Source of the DNA: Lentimicrobium sp.
Lineage (GTDB): Bacteria > Bacteroidota > Bacteroidia > Bacteroidales > Lentimicrobiaceae
Length of the DNA: 12,032 bases
Assembly: GCA_013336205.1 (NCBI GenBank)
Contig: JAAXUD010000037.1
Coordinates: 1-12,032, forward strand
Reading direction: 5' to 3'
How positions within the stretch are numbered: the stretch's first letter is position 1; each line of letters begins with the position of its first letter. The position numbers were made by a program, and so were the translations under genes. Below, in pieces: positions 1 through 7,249 of this stretch. A model generated the notes under the pieces. It saw nothing but the letters and a program-made list of their open reading frames with translations. It had not been told where the DNA came from and ran no database searches.

Positions 1-26
1 GGCCGGGGAAACCCGGTCTTTTTTTT
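1..26 (+). terminator. Rho-independent terminator of an upstream gene outside the window
   Basis: A stem of G1-C18, G2-T17 (wobble), C3-G16, C4-G15, G5-C14, G6-C13 and G7-C12 closes a GAAA (GNRA-type) tetraloop at 8-11. Eight T follow at 19-26. The T tract is on the plus strand only, so it ends a plus-strand transcript whose gene is to the left of the window and which converges on the terC-family gene. The stem may extend further left. Confidence 0.8.
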
Positions 27-69
27 GCCTGAATTACGCTGAGATTCTTCTTAGCTCCTGAAAAAGAAT

Positions 70-1128
70 TTAATCAGTCTTCTTGAGTGGGAATAAAATT
101 GAAGCCAATATGCTTGTCGCCAGAATAAACAGAATGACATAAAGCGAATGGGCCGTAGTAAACCCCGCTTCTTTCAGCCAGTGGCCCACCAGCATTTTTA
201 TACCAATAAATACCAGTAAAAATGCCAGGCCTGTCTTCAGGTACCTGAATAAATCAATCACATTTACTACCATAAAGAAAAGCGCTCTTAATCCGAGTAT
301 CGCAAAAACATTCGAAAAGAAGACCACATAAGGATCTTTGGTTACTGAAAAGATTGCCGGAATTGAATCCACGGCGAAAATCAGGTCACTGAATTCTATG
401 ACCAGTAAAACAATAAACAAAGGAGTAATATAACGCTTCCCCTTATCGGTGACAAAAAAGTGATGCCTGACAAATGTGGGGTATACAGGAAAATGGGCAG
501 AGGCAAACTTTACCACGGGGTGCGTCACTACATCAATCTTCTCCTCTTTGCTATTCCGGGTCAGAAACATTTTAAATCCTGTGTAAACCAGCAACAGTCC
601 AAACAAAAAGAGGACCCATTCAAACCTGATTATCAAGGCTGAGGCTGAAAAAATAAAGATAAACCGGAGGACAATAGCAGCAAGTATTCCCCAGAAAAGC
701 ACCCGCCTGTAATAGCGTGGTTCTACCCTGAATGCATAAAAAACCATAACCATCACAAAAATATTATCGACGGACAGGGCTTTCTCGATCAGATACCCGG
801 TCAGGAATTCAAGCGCCAGGTTGTTGTTGTATAACCTGAGTGCTTCTGAATAATCAAGCCCGTCTATATTTATGGGATGTCCATATCTGGCAATCAACAA
901 TCTGATTTCTTCCAGCGAACCTTCACCTCCCATGTGTATCCATTCACCATGAAAAATAAGCAGCACATAAAAACTCAGGGAAACGCTTACCCAAAGAATC
1001 GTGTAAATCAGCGCTTCCTTAAACGGAACAATATGGTTGCGCTTGTCGAAAACCCCAAGATCGAGCATGAGTACACCCGAAATGATTGTAACAAAAACCG
1101 AGAAAAAAAGCAGTTCGTTGGGGTTCAT
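70..1128 (-). CDS. TerC/Alx family integral membrane protein (probable Mn2+ or other metal-ion transporter)
   Basis: This is a 352-residue polytopic membrane protein of the TerC family, close in size to E. coli Alx (about 320 residues), a family linked to manganese export and tellurite resistance. Family hallmarks are visible: ALSVDNIFVMVMVF around residues 117-130, and further on FSDLIFAVDSIPAIF followed by NVFAILGLRALFF. The aspartates inside these helices (SVDN, FSD, AVDS) are the expected ion-pathway residues. Roughly seven to nine hydrophobic segments are spread over the whole length. I chose the ATG at 1128-1126. The frame stays open to a TTG at 1143, but the candidate promoter at 1154-1161 would leave that codon almost no leader. 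The gene is divergent from glutamine synthetase, with about 215 bases between starts. No yybP-ykoY-type Mn riboswitch fits the short leader. The family call is firm; the transported ion is inferred. Confidence 0.9.
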   Translation of the reverse strand: MNPNELLFFSVFVTIISGVLMLDLGVFDKRNHIVPFKEALIYTILWVSVSLSFYVLLIFHGEWIHMGGEGSLEEIRLLIARYGHPINIDGLDYSEALRLYNNNLALEFLTGYLIEKALSVDNIFVMVMVFYAFRVEPRYYRRVLFWGILAAIVLRFIFIFSASALIIRFEWVLFLFGLLLVYTGFKMFLTRNSKEEKIDVVTHPVVKFASAHFPVYPTFVRHHFFVTDKGKRYITPLFIVLLVIEFSDLIFAVDSIPAIFSVTKDPYVVFFSNVFAILGLRALFFMVVNVIDLFRYLKTGLAFLLVFIGIKMLVGHWLKEAGFTTAHSLYVILFILATSILASILFPLKKTD

Positions 1129-1153
1129 TTTTCTATTCAACAATTGACCTATG

Positions 1154-1181
1154 CAAATGTAGGTATTGTAAGGTCGCCAAA
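1154..1181 (-). promoter_or_regulatory. Bacteroidota-type promoter for the terC-family gene
   Basis: On the minus strand, 1161-1154 reads TACATTTG, an exact match to the -7 consensus TAnnTTTG. A TTTG at 1181-1178 could serve as the -33 element, although the 16-base gap is at the short end. Transcription would start near 1147, giving about 20 bases of leader before the ATG at 1128. Confidence 0.45.
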
Positions 1182-1230
1182 AACCTGCGATCCAGCCATT
1201 TTTTGACTGATCAATTATTTAAATCAGCTT

Positions 1231-1264
1231 CTTGAAGGTTTCAGTAAAAATCTTTCTAATTTTG
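1231..1264 (+). promoter_or_regulatory. Bacteroidota-type promoter for glutamine synthetase
   Basis: The sequence TAATTTTG at 1257-1264 matches the -7 consensus TAnnTTTG exactly. A CTTG at 1231-1234, 22 bases upstream, may be the -33 element. This predicts a start near 1271 and a leader of about 70 bases, AT-rich and without an obvious hairpin. Confidence 0.45.
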
Positions 1265-1342
1265 GGCACTTTTAACAAACAATCATTTCAGAACAATCAC
1301 ACTAACCCTTAAGAAATTACAAAGGGTTTAAAAAAAACTTCA

Positions 1343-2845
1343 ATGACTAATTTTACCGAAATGAACCCCAATCCGCTGGTTCAATACCTGAACAAACCAG
1401 CCGATGAATTTACAAGAGCAGACCTTGTCAAGTACATAGAAGATCATAATATTGAGATGGTTAACTTCAGGTATGCAGGCGGCGATGGCCGGCTTAAAAC
1501 CCTGAACTTTGTAATCAGCTCAAGGCAACACCTGAACAGCATACTCACCACTGGAGAACGGGTTGATGGTTCCAGTCTTTTCCCTTTTATTCAGGCCGGG
1601 TCCAGCGATCTTTATGTAGTTCCCCGTTACAGAACTGCTTTTGTAAATCCCTTTTCAGATGTACCATCGCTCGACATCCTATGCTCCTACTATAACAAAG
1701 ACGGGGAACCGCTTGAAAGCTCACCGGAATATGTGCTGAGAAAAGCACATAAGGCGTTAAAAGAGAAAACGGGATACACTTTCCATGTAATGGGAGAACT
1801 GGAATACTACGTGATCAGCGAAGAAGAAGATATTTTCAGGGCTGTTGATCAGAAAGGTTACCATGAATCTTTCCCTTTTGCCAAATGGGAGCAGTTGCGC
1901 ACTGAAGCCATGACTGCGATGGCAAAAGCCGGCTGCCAGATAAAATACGGTCATTCAGAAGTGGGCAACTTTATCCAGGATGGAAAGCTTTACGAACAGA
2001 ATGAGATTGAATTCACTCCAACAAATCTCGAAGAAGCTGCCGATCAGTTGGTAATTGCTAAATGGATTCTCAGGTCACTTGCTTATAAGTATGGCGTTAC
2101 GGTAACTTTTGCCCCAAAAATAACCGTCGGTAAGGCCGGAAGCGGATTGCATATCCACACCAAACTGATGAAAAATGGCCGGAATCAAATGACATTGAAC
2201 GGAAAACTCAGCGATACGGCCCGTCGTGCTATTGCAGGTTACCTTGAATTGGCGCCTTCGCTCACCGCATTTGGCAACAGCAATCCAACCTCCTATTTCA
2301 GGCTGGTCCCGCACCAGGAGGCACCCACCAATATTTGCTGGGGCGATCGTAACAGAAGCGTTCTGGTAAGGGTTCCATTAGGCTGGACAGGAGAAAACAA
2401 GATGATTTATCATGCCAATCCTGTTGAACAGCCGGCTGATGAGGATTTTTCGCAATTACAGACCGTTGAATTCCGCTGTCCTGATGGGTCAGCTGATATT
2501 TACCTGTTGCTGGCCGGCCTTACGGTAGCAGCCCGCCACGGACTTGAAATGGAAGACGCCCTTGAAAAAGCGGAGAAAACATATGTTGACGTGAATATAT
2601 TTGATGAAAAGAATAAAACCAGGCTGTCACAATTGAATCAATTACCGGTGTCATGCTGGGAATCAGCCAATATGCTCGAAAATCAGGCTGAAATCTATCT
2701 TAAATACGGTGTGTTTCCTGAAGGCGTGATCAGTGGTGTCGCCAGAAAACTTCGCAGTTACAACGATGAGCACCTGCGCGAAGAGTTGAGTTGTAAAAAA
2801 GAAAAAATAATTGGTCTGGTTGAGCAATATTTTCACTGCGGCTAA
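1343..2845 (+). CDS. glnA: Glutamine synthetase, class I-like, about 500 residues
   Basis: The enzyme joins ammonia to glutamate using ATP to make glutamine in the cytoplasm, as a large ring oligomer. The N-terminal beta-grasp part includes VDGSS at 74-78, which holds the catalytic Asp of GSI. The catalytic domain shows GELEYYV at 151-157 and NEIEF at 220-224 (metal-binding Glu residues), GSGLHIH at 266-272 (ATP/metal site), and PTSYFRLVPHQEAP at 315-328, whose Glu326 fits the flap Glu. It also has NRSVLVRVP at 337-345 and VEFRCPDGS at 375-383. It is longer than typical GSI (about 440-470) and much shorter than Bacteroides GSIII (about 730). Where E. coli GlnA has NLYD with the adenylylated Tyr397, this protein reads NIFD (Phe420), so regulation by adenylylation is unlikely. 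A second ATG at residue 7 (1361) is a possible alternative start. No PII gene is adjacent. Glutamine synthetase is near certain; gamma-glutamyl-polyamine synthetase is a remote alternative. Confidence 0.93.
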   Translation: MTNFTEMNPNPLVQYLNKPADEFTRADLVKYIEDHNIEMVNFRYAGGDGRLKTLNFVISSRQHLNSILTTGERVDGSSLFPFIQAGSSDLYVVPRYRTAFVNPFSDVPSLDILCSYYNKDGEPLESSPEYVLRKAHKALKEKTGYTFHVMGELEYYVISEEEDIFRAVDQKGYHESFPFAKWEQLRTEAMTAMAKAGCQIKYGHSEVGNFIQDGKLYEQNEIEFTPTNLEEAADQLVIAKWILRSLAYKYGVTVTFAPKITVGKAGSGLHIHTKLMKNGRNQMTLNGKLSDTARRAIAGYLELAPSLTAFGNSNPTSYFRLVPHQEAPTNICWGDRNRSVLVRVPLGWTGENKMIYHANPVEQPADEDFSQLQTVEFRCPDGSADIYLLLAGLTVAARHGLEMEDALEKAEKTYVDVNIFDEKNKTRLSQLNQLPVSCWESANMLENQAEIYLKYGVFPEGVISGVARKLRSYNDEHLREELSCKKEKIIGLVEQYFHCG

Positions 2846-2868
2846 ACCCGGGTATTTTCATTACTGTA

Positions 2869-2944
2869 AATAACCTTTCTCGGAATTTATTGCCGGCCAA
2901 CTCCATTGAATGGCCGGGAAAATCCGGAAAAGGTTATTTTTTTT
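2869..2944 (+). terminator. Large composite hairpin terminator between convergent genes
   Basis: An outer arm, AATAACCTTT at 2869-2878, pairs with AAAGGTTATT at 2929-2938. Weaker pairs follow (2880-2884 with 2923-2927). An inner stem, CCGGCCA at 2893-2899, pairs with TGGCCGG at 2911-2917. The plus strand then has eight T at 2937-2944, so it should end glutamine synthetase transcripts. The stop codon of the convergent flippase-like gene (2934-2936) lies inside the outer arm. On the minus strand the same palindrome is followed by only a few T, so termination in that direction would be weaker. Confidence 0.8.
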
Positions 2945-4034
2945 GCATCCGTTTAAACTTTATCAGTCGTCGGCCCAAATAAACACGGCGCAACCAGAAA
3001 GGCAGGATAAAAGCACCGATGATCAGATAAGGGTAATAAGTAATTAAACGCCAGGCGAAGGCAACCAGCGTAGTTAAGTCACCGGTTGGCCCGGCAATAA
3101 ATTCCCTGAGGAATACCGGAAAAAAGTACTCGGCTATACCACTCCCACCGGGAGTCGGACTCACCAGCATAATAACCCACATCATCAATTGCCTGGCATA
3201 AATCAGCAGATTATCCGAAACCGGAATAAGACCGGTGAATCCCATAATCAGGAAGTTCACTACCCAAAACCTTGCGGTCCAGGAAAAAAAAGTAGCCCCG
3301 AATGCTTTAATCCAGAATCCTGCATTTTTGCCTTTTAGCTCAGATGAAGCCAGAATCACCTGGTTGCCTGTTTCCTCAGCTCCTGAACGGAATTTTTTTA
3401 AAAAGGGCAAAGCTGTAACCTTAATTAATAACCACTTTACTGCAGAAGGATTAACCAAAACACCATAACTCAGCATAATGGTAAGTATGCTGATTATAAT
3501 GTATCCAACCAGAAAGACACCCATTGGCCCGAATAAAATACCGAGAAACTTGAAGGTAGATCCTATTACCATCAAACGATCAAAGCCGGCAATCAGAAAA
3601 ACTACCGGAACCATTATTATGTAAAAGAGCTCGTCAAGCAATGCAGTAACCATTACAATAGCAGCAGATCGTCCGGCTCCGATTTTTTCCTTTATCAGGA
3701 TAAAAACAGCAATGGCCGACCCTCCTACAACCGAAGGCGTTACACTGGAAGCAAACTCCCATAAAAAAATAACCTGAAATGATTTACGCCAGCTAAGTTC
3801 ATTACCGGTTAACAAACGTATCCTGTACATGTATGATAAATCGCGCACTGCAACCAGCAGAAGTGCAATTACAAAAAACATTACTGAACTCCACTTCAAT
3901 CTTATCGTACTTATATCGCTATGACTTACATCCTTAAAAATCATATAGCCAATAACGGCAAGCCCGATTATCACAGGAATTATGACTCTGTGAAAAGCAA
4001 AAATATTAAGTATTCGGCGCTGTTGGCTGGCCAT
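2934..4034 (-). CDS. YbhN/LPG-synthase TM-domain family membrane protein (flippase-like)
   Basis: This is a 366-residue integral membrane protein with the fold of the lysylphosphatidylglycerol synthase transmembrane region (YbhN/UPF0104 type). About eight hydrophobic helices are visible, starting at residues 17-34 and 51-64. Two family hallmarks are present: EFASSVTPSVVGGSA at 93-107 and SPTPGGSGIAEYFF at 292-305. The C-terminus is short and basic (LRRVYLGRRLIKFKRMQKK), as expected on the cytoplasmic side. There is no soluble lysyltransferase domain, so it is not an MprF enzyme; movement of a lipid or lipid-linked molecule across the membrane is the family-based guess. The ATG at 4034 is preceded by CAGGGA, a modest Shine-Dalgarno. 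The gene stands alone: it is convergent with glutamine synthetase and divergent from hsp20. No exact TAnnTTTG box was found upstream. The substrate is unknown. Confidence 0.87.
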   Translation of the reverse strand: MASQQRRILNIFAFHRVIIPVIIGLAVIGYMIFKDVSHSDISTIRLKWSSVMFFVIALLLVAVRDLSYMYRIRLLTGNELSWRKSFQVIFLWEFASSVTPSVVGGSAIAVFILIKEKIGAGRSAAIVMVTALLDELFYIIMVPVVFLIAGFDRLMVIGSTFKFLGILFGPMGVFLVGYIIISILTIMLSYGVLVNPSAVKWLLIKVTALPFLKKFRSGAEETGNQVILASSELKGKNAGFWIKAFGATFFSWTARFWVVNFLIMGFTGLIPVSDNLLIYARQLMMWVIMLVSPTPGGSGIAEYFFPVFLREFIAGPTGDLTTLVAFAWRLITYYPYLIIGAFILPFWLRRVYLGRRLIKFKRMQKK

Positions 4035-4176
4035 TCCCTGTTAAATTACCTTCTAAAATAAAAACTACCCTTTAATCTGCATCTGACGAATCTTTGCAAT
4101 GCAATAATAATCATTTAATAAACATGCAAAAAGGATAATTGTTACCTATATGCCATATTGGCCGGCTATTCAATGT

Positions 4177-4195
4177 TGTCAATGCCATTTTGTCA
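4177..4195 (+). promoter_or_regulatory. Clustered TGYCA words upstream of hsp20, possible heat-shock control site
   Basis: The words TGTCA (4177-4181), TGCCA (4183-4187) and TGTCA (4191-4195) occur within 19 bases. A further short inverted repeat, GCCA-TAT-TGGC, lies at 4152-4162. They are 100-120 bases ahead of the hsp20 start, in a region with no exact TAnnTTTG box, so they could be an operator or an alternative-sigma promoter. The function is an inference. Confidence 0.3.
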
Positions 4196-4281
4196 TGTTT
4201 CCTGCGCAATTTTCAAGAAAAAACAATCTGGTACGAAGATTGAAAGATCTGGATCAACTAATTTAACAAAAAAAAATAAAA

Positions 4282-4287
4282 AGGAGG
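4282..4287 (+). promoter_or_regulatory. Perfect Shine-Dalgarno of hsp20
   Basis: AGGAGG lies eight bases before the ATG at 4296 and decides that start over the longer open frame. Other genes in the window show only weak or A-rich sites. Confidence 0.85.
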
Positions 4288-4295
4288 ACCATAAA

Positions 4296-4703
4296 ATGAC
4301 TTTAGTTCGTTTCAATTCACAACCATCTTATTCAGGTTTACTGGACCATTTGTTCATGAATACAAACCGTTCAAATGGCACCTGCGAACCTTCAGTTAAC
4401 ATTTACAATGGGGAAAGCTCATTTGTAATTGAAATGGCAGTACCAGGGTATGCCAAAGAAGAATTCAACATCAGCCTGGAACAACAAACGCTGAAAATTA
4501 CTGCAGAAGCCAGGCAGACTGAAGTAGATGAGAATAAGTTTCTTCGTCGCGATTTCTCCTTCAATGGGGTTAACCGGAGTTTTGTGCTTCCGAAAAACAT
4601 AGACACTGAAAGCATCAATGCTGACTTTCGCGATGGGATATTAAGAATTACCCTTCCACGCAAACAGGAAACAATTGTTAAAAAAGAAATCAGCATTTCG
4701 TAA
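4296..4703 (+). CDS. Small heat-shock protein, Hsp20/alpha-crystallin family
   Basis: This is a 135-residue ATP-independent holdase chaperone that keeps unfolding proteins soluble in the cytoplasm. A short N-terminal arm (1-30) precedes the alpha-crystallin domain (about 32-125). Within it are VNIYNGESSFVIEMAVPGY at 34-52, a FNISLEQQTLKITAEA strand pair at 57-72, and the hallmark GILRITLPRKQE at 114-125. The C-terminal ISI at 132-134 fits the IxI motif used for oligomer assembly. The reading frame is open back to 4158. I chose the ATG at 4296 because it has a perfect AGGAGG at 4282-4287, eight bases upstream, and because the added 46 residues do not look like a domain. That strong Shine-Dalgarno is unusual here and predicts high translation. 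The gene is monocistronic, with its own terminator and a leader that may be temperature- or stress-controlled. Confidence 0.95.
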   Translation: MTLVRFNSQPSYSGLLDHLFMNTNRSNGTCEPSVNIYNGESSFVIEMAVPGYAKEEFNISLEQQTLKITAEARQTEVDENKFLRRDFSFNGVNRSFVLPKNIDTESINADFRDGILRITLPRKQETIVKKEISIS

Positions 4704-4720
4704 CCATAACCCGAAACACT

Positions 4721-4752
4721 AAAAGCCGTAGATATTTTCTACGGCTTTTTTT
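4721..4752 (+). terminator. Rho-independent terminator of hsp20
   Basis: AAAAGCCGTAGA (4721-4732) and TCTACGGCTTTT (4738-4749) form a 12-bp perfect stem with a five-base loop, TATTT. A T run extends to 4752. It lies 17 bases past the hsp20 stop and separates it from the exporter gene. Confidence 0.9.
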
Positions 4753-4805
4753 ATTCCCGATTCTATAAATCATGACCTTTGCCAATCTTAAATTGGAAAC
4801 TATTA

Positions 4806-5702
4806 ATGACAGAAACAACAAAGGCACATCTGGCACTTATTATTTCCGGCCTATTATTTGGCGCCAATTACTGGATAGCCAAAGGTCTTATGCCGGATCA
4901 TCTGCAGCCAATGCAGATAATCTTTATCCGGGGGCTGGTGTCATTGATTTTATTCTGGCTGGTAGCTTTTGCAAAAGATAATCAACCTATTGCAGGTAAA
5001 GATCACCTGTTATTGGCTTTAGGCGGCCTTACGGGGATAGCAGTAAATCAGACATTCTTCTTTATTGGGCTAAGTCTTACCAGCCCTGTAGATACTGCGC
5101 TGATTCATTCAGCCAGCCCGATTGTTGTATTGCTTTTTTCTGCCTGGCTGGCAGGAGAGAAGACCGGGCGCTCAAAAATATCAGGAATAGGTTTGGGTGC
5201 GCTTGGGGCCGTTTTACTTGTTTTTCAGGGAAACTTTAATTCAACAGGTGGAAACCACCTTCTGGGAAATACCCTGATCTTTCTGAATATAATCTCCTAC
5301 AGCCTTTACCTGGTAATTATTAAACCATTAATGGCAAAATATTCTGCTGTAACACTGATGAAATGGGTTTTTCTTTATGGATTTCTCTTTGTATTGCCAT
5401 TCTGCCTTCCTTCAGCATCCAAAATCAATTTTAATAGTTTCACAACATATACCTGGCTTTCAATGTTTTATATCGTGATGGGAACAACTTTCATCACTTA
5501 TCTCCTGACTTCTTTCTCGCTAAAAACAGTAAGTGCAGGTATTGCTGGCTATTACATTTATATGCAACCTGTAATTGCAGCTTTAATAGGAATTGTGATT
5601 TTTGGTGAAAGTCTGACTATTATAAAATTAACGGCTGCCACCATGGTTTTTACAGGTGTGTTTCTGGTAAACAGAAATCCTTCTTTTAAAAAAGGTGCCT
5701 GA
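4806..5702 (+). CDS. EamA/DMT-superfamily permease (RhaT/YdcZ-like exporter)
   Basis: This is a 298-residue inner-membrane transporter with the internal duplication of the drug/metabolite transporter superfamily. EamA repeat 1 covers about residues 9-143 and repeat 2 about 155-292, each with five helices. Typical features are the LFGANYWIAKGL entry helix, PMQIIFIRGL, the SPVDTALIHSASPIVVLLFSA loop-helix ending in GEK, and in repeat 2 YYIYMQPVIAALIGIVIFGE. The substrate cannot be read from sequence; family members export amino acids, metabolites or drugs. The frame is open to a TTG at 4779, but the ATG at 4806 places the first helix normally and starts 53 bases after the hsp20 terminator. No exact TAnnTTTG box was seen in that short gap. 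The last 17 bases overlap the end of the convergent phospholipase D-type gene. Confidence 0.9.
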   Translation: MTETTKAHLALIISGLLFGANYWIAKGLMPDHLQPMQIIFIRGLVSLILFWLVAFAKDNQPIAGKDHLLLALGGLTGIAVNQTFFFIGLSLTSPVDTALIHSASPIVVLLFSAWLAGEKTGRSKISGIGLGALGAVLLVFQGNFNSTGGNHLLGNTLIFLNIISYSLYLVIIKPLMAKYSAVTLMKWVFLYGFLFVLPFCLPSASKINFNSFTTYTWLSMFYIVMGTTFITYLLTSFSLKTVSAGIAGYYIYMQPVIAALIGIVIFGESLTIIKLTAATMVFTGVFLVNRNPSFKKGA

Positions 5703-6768
5703 AAGGGATCAGGAACCAACCAAATATTTTTTCAAAAAGAGGTCTGCGACGCCAGGTCTGATAATTAAAATCCACACTGTTTTTCAGCGTTTCATCTATG
5801 TGCTTTCGAAGTAGCTCTGCCAATGGTTTGTGAGTCCCCACCAGCATAATTTCATGCATATACCTGAAACTCCGGTAATCGAAATTGGCCGAACCAATAG
5901 CAAATACCTCATTGTCGATTAACATACATTTAGCGTGCAGATTGTTGGGTCTGTAAAAGTGTATATTGACATTATTAGTGTAATAAAACCCCATGTATTT
6001 GTCACGTAAAAAATCGACAAGCCGGACATCTGAATGCAATGGCAATATTACATGAACCTTAACTCCCTTTCTGGCAGCAAGGATAAGGAAGCGCCTGATT
6101 TTATAACCAGGCAGAAAATAGGGCGATTCAATTACTATCTCATGGCGTGCCTTTTTGATCAGCCTTTCATATCGTTTTTTTAGTTGTTGGCGATATATCG
6201 AGGGAAGGTCCTGAATAATTTCAAAGCCATGGTAATGAATTGTTTTTTTATAGGAGAACTTATTAAAGATGTATTTCCTGTAAAGTTTATAGCTATCCAA
6301 AAAAGACTTATGAAATGAATGAGTGATTGATCCATCAAGCCTGATCACCAATTCCCGCCAGTTGAGGGAATAAGCTGTGATATTGGCCGAACCCATATAT
6401 GTAATATGATCATCAATAATTAACAATTTACGGTGATTTCGCCGGTGATTCTTGGTAAAGAAATCCAGAAAGAACCTTATCTTTTTAAAGTAGCGTACCT
6501 CTCCCCCATTTTTGACAATCGCGTCAAAATAAGCAGGATTTGGCGGTGTACCCCAGGAGTCAAGCAAAAGTTTAACCTGCACTCCTTGCTTACATTTTGA
6601 AACCAGTAAATCGCGAAAGCGATCGCCCTGGGCATCATAACCAAACTTATATGTTTCAAGGCATATGGAATCCCTGGCTGCTGTAATATCCTCAAGCATA
6701 GCCTGATAGAATACAGCCGGGCTCTCATACAAAGTAACATTGTCAACAGCTTCCTTATTCATCACCAT
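5686..6768 (-). CDS. Phospholipase D superfamily, cardiolipin synthase-like protein
   Basis: This 360-residue protein has two complete HKD catalytic motifs: H112-x-K114-x4-D119 (HRKLLIIDD), followed by MGSANITAYSLNW, and H278-x-K280-x4-D285 (HAKCMLID), followed by IGSANFDYRSF. Two intact motifs make it a likely active phosphatidyltransferase or phospholipase. Cardiolipin synthesis from phosphatidylglycerol is the usual role for this layout. It lacks the two N-terminal membrane helices of ClsA and so resembles ClsB in plan. The basic, hydrophobic end (RRRPLFEKIFGWFLIPFRHLF, within 340-360) looks like a membrane-binding amphipathic tail. An ATG at 6762 (residue 3) is an equally possible start. 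The gene is preceded by its own candidate promoter and by the terminator of the upstream transcript. The exact lipid reaction is inferred. Confidence 0.87.
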   Translation of the reverse strand: MVMNKEAVDNVTLYESPAVFYQAMLEDITAARDSICLETYKFGYDAQGDRFRDLLVSKCKQGVQVKLLLDSWGTPPNPAYFDAIVKNGGEVRYFKKIRFFLDFFTKNHRRNHRKLLIIDDHITYMGSANITAYSLNWRELVIRLDGSITHSFHKSFLDSYKLYRKYIFNKFSYKKTIHYHGFEIIQDLPSIYRQQLKKRYERLIKKARHEIVIESPYFLPGYKIRRFLILAARKGVKVHVILPLHSDVRLVDFLRDKYMGFYYTNNVNIHFYRPNNLHAKCMLIDNEVFAIGSANFDYRSFRYMHEIMLVGTHKPLAELLRKHIDETLKNSVDFNYQTWRRRPLFEKIFGWFLIPFRHLF

Positions 6769-6829
6769 TTAAAGCATCAGTCATATGAAATATCTCCGAT
6801 TTTGTATTTGCATAACAGGATTTAACATT

Positions 6830-6837
6830 CAAATATA
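6830..6837 (-). promoter_or_regulatory. Bacteroidota-type -7 box for the PLD-family gene
   Basis: On the minus strand, 6837-6830 reads TATATTTG, an exact TAnnTTTG match. It lies about 62 bases ahead of the start codon and downstream of the preceding terminator. No well-spaced -33 TTTG was found; the nearest is 25 bases away. Confidence 0.4.
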
Positions 6838-6863
6838 CCCCAAAAACAAATGCGCACCCAATC

Positions 6864-6897
6864 AAAAAACTGAAGCCGGAATATCCGGCTTCAGTTT
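6864..6897 (-). terminator. Rho-independent terminator ending the LytTR-linked small-gene transcript
   Basis: CTGAAGCCGGA (6870-6880) and TCCGGCTTCAG (6884-6894) pair perfectly around a three-base centre. The stem extends through AAA/TTT to 14 bp. On the minus strand six T follow (6869-6864). It lies about 30 bases after the stop of the 97-residue gene, so it ends that transcript before the PLD-family gene. Confidence 0.9.
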
Positions 6898-6926
6898 AAC
6901 CTTGTAATCCTAAAATAAGTTCCCGG

Positions 6927-7220
6927 CTAACTCGTCAACAGCTTTTTTATTTCCGATGCTTCGCTGGCTGAAAACCCTTTACCCAATATAGAACTCTTTG
7001 AAAATGATTCAATCAGAATGTTAACACCATAACCCGATTTACTAACCTGTATATTAACTATGTTTTTAAGGGGTATGGATATAGAATGTAATGCTGAAAA
7101 TAAACTCTTTTTCTTCCTGAAAGTAACATAAGAATCATCAATCTCAATAACCTCAGGCATAAAAGGCCGTCCGCCATTAATCACACTGGATTTAAACTTA
7201 TAAGCATGCATAATATTCAT
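6927..7220 (-). CDS. Small uncharacterised protein, possible PH-like fold
   Basis: I do not recognise this 97-residue protein. It has no signal peptide, membrane helix or cysteine. Its pattern is strand-rich: VIEIDDSYVTFRKKK, then SISIPLKNIVNIQVSKSGYGVNILIES, then a final helix FSASEASEIKKLLTS. A run of beta strands capped by one C-terminal helix recalls small bacterial PH-like domains, but this is a visual judgement. The first ATG (7220) is followed by another at 7211 (MHAYKFK). The gene starts 29 bases after the stop of the cysteine-rich small gene and ends just before a strong terminator. The two are therefore probably co-transcribed, under the direct-repeat site at 7592-7634. Confidence 0.7.
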   Translation of the reverse strand: MNIMHAYKFKSSVINGGRPFMPEVIEIDDSYVTFRKKKSLFSALHSISIPLKNIVNIQVSKSGYGVNILIESFSKSSILGKGFSASEASEIKKLLTS

Positions 7221-7249
7221 AATTCAACAATATTTTAAACAATAATAAA

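Noticed and set aside
877..1206. Plus-strand 109-residue frame over the start of the terC-family gene
   Set aside because: It is a shadow of a clear membrane-protein gene; its composition (many Asn, Lys, Gln) fits an antisense reading.
1129..1342. Mn-sensing yybP-ykoY riboswitch ahead of the terC-family gene
   Set aside because: The predicted leader is about 20 bases and no two-arm riboswitch structure was seen.
4150..4180. Sigma-54 type -24/-12 promoter ahead of hsp20
   Set aside because: Neither GG in this stretch has a GC at the required ten-base spacing.
4224..4242. CAATCT/AGATTG hairpin in the hsp20 leader as an RNA thermometer
   Set aside because: The stem is only six pairs and lies about 40 bases before the Shine-Dalgarno without pairing to it, so it does not mask the ribosome site.
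4158..4295. 46-residue N-terminal extension of Hsp20
   Set aside because: The strong AGGAGG sits eight bases before the ATG at 4296, and the resulting 135 residues are a normal length for the family.
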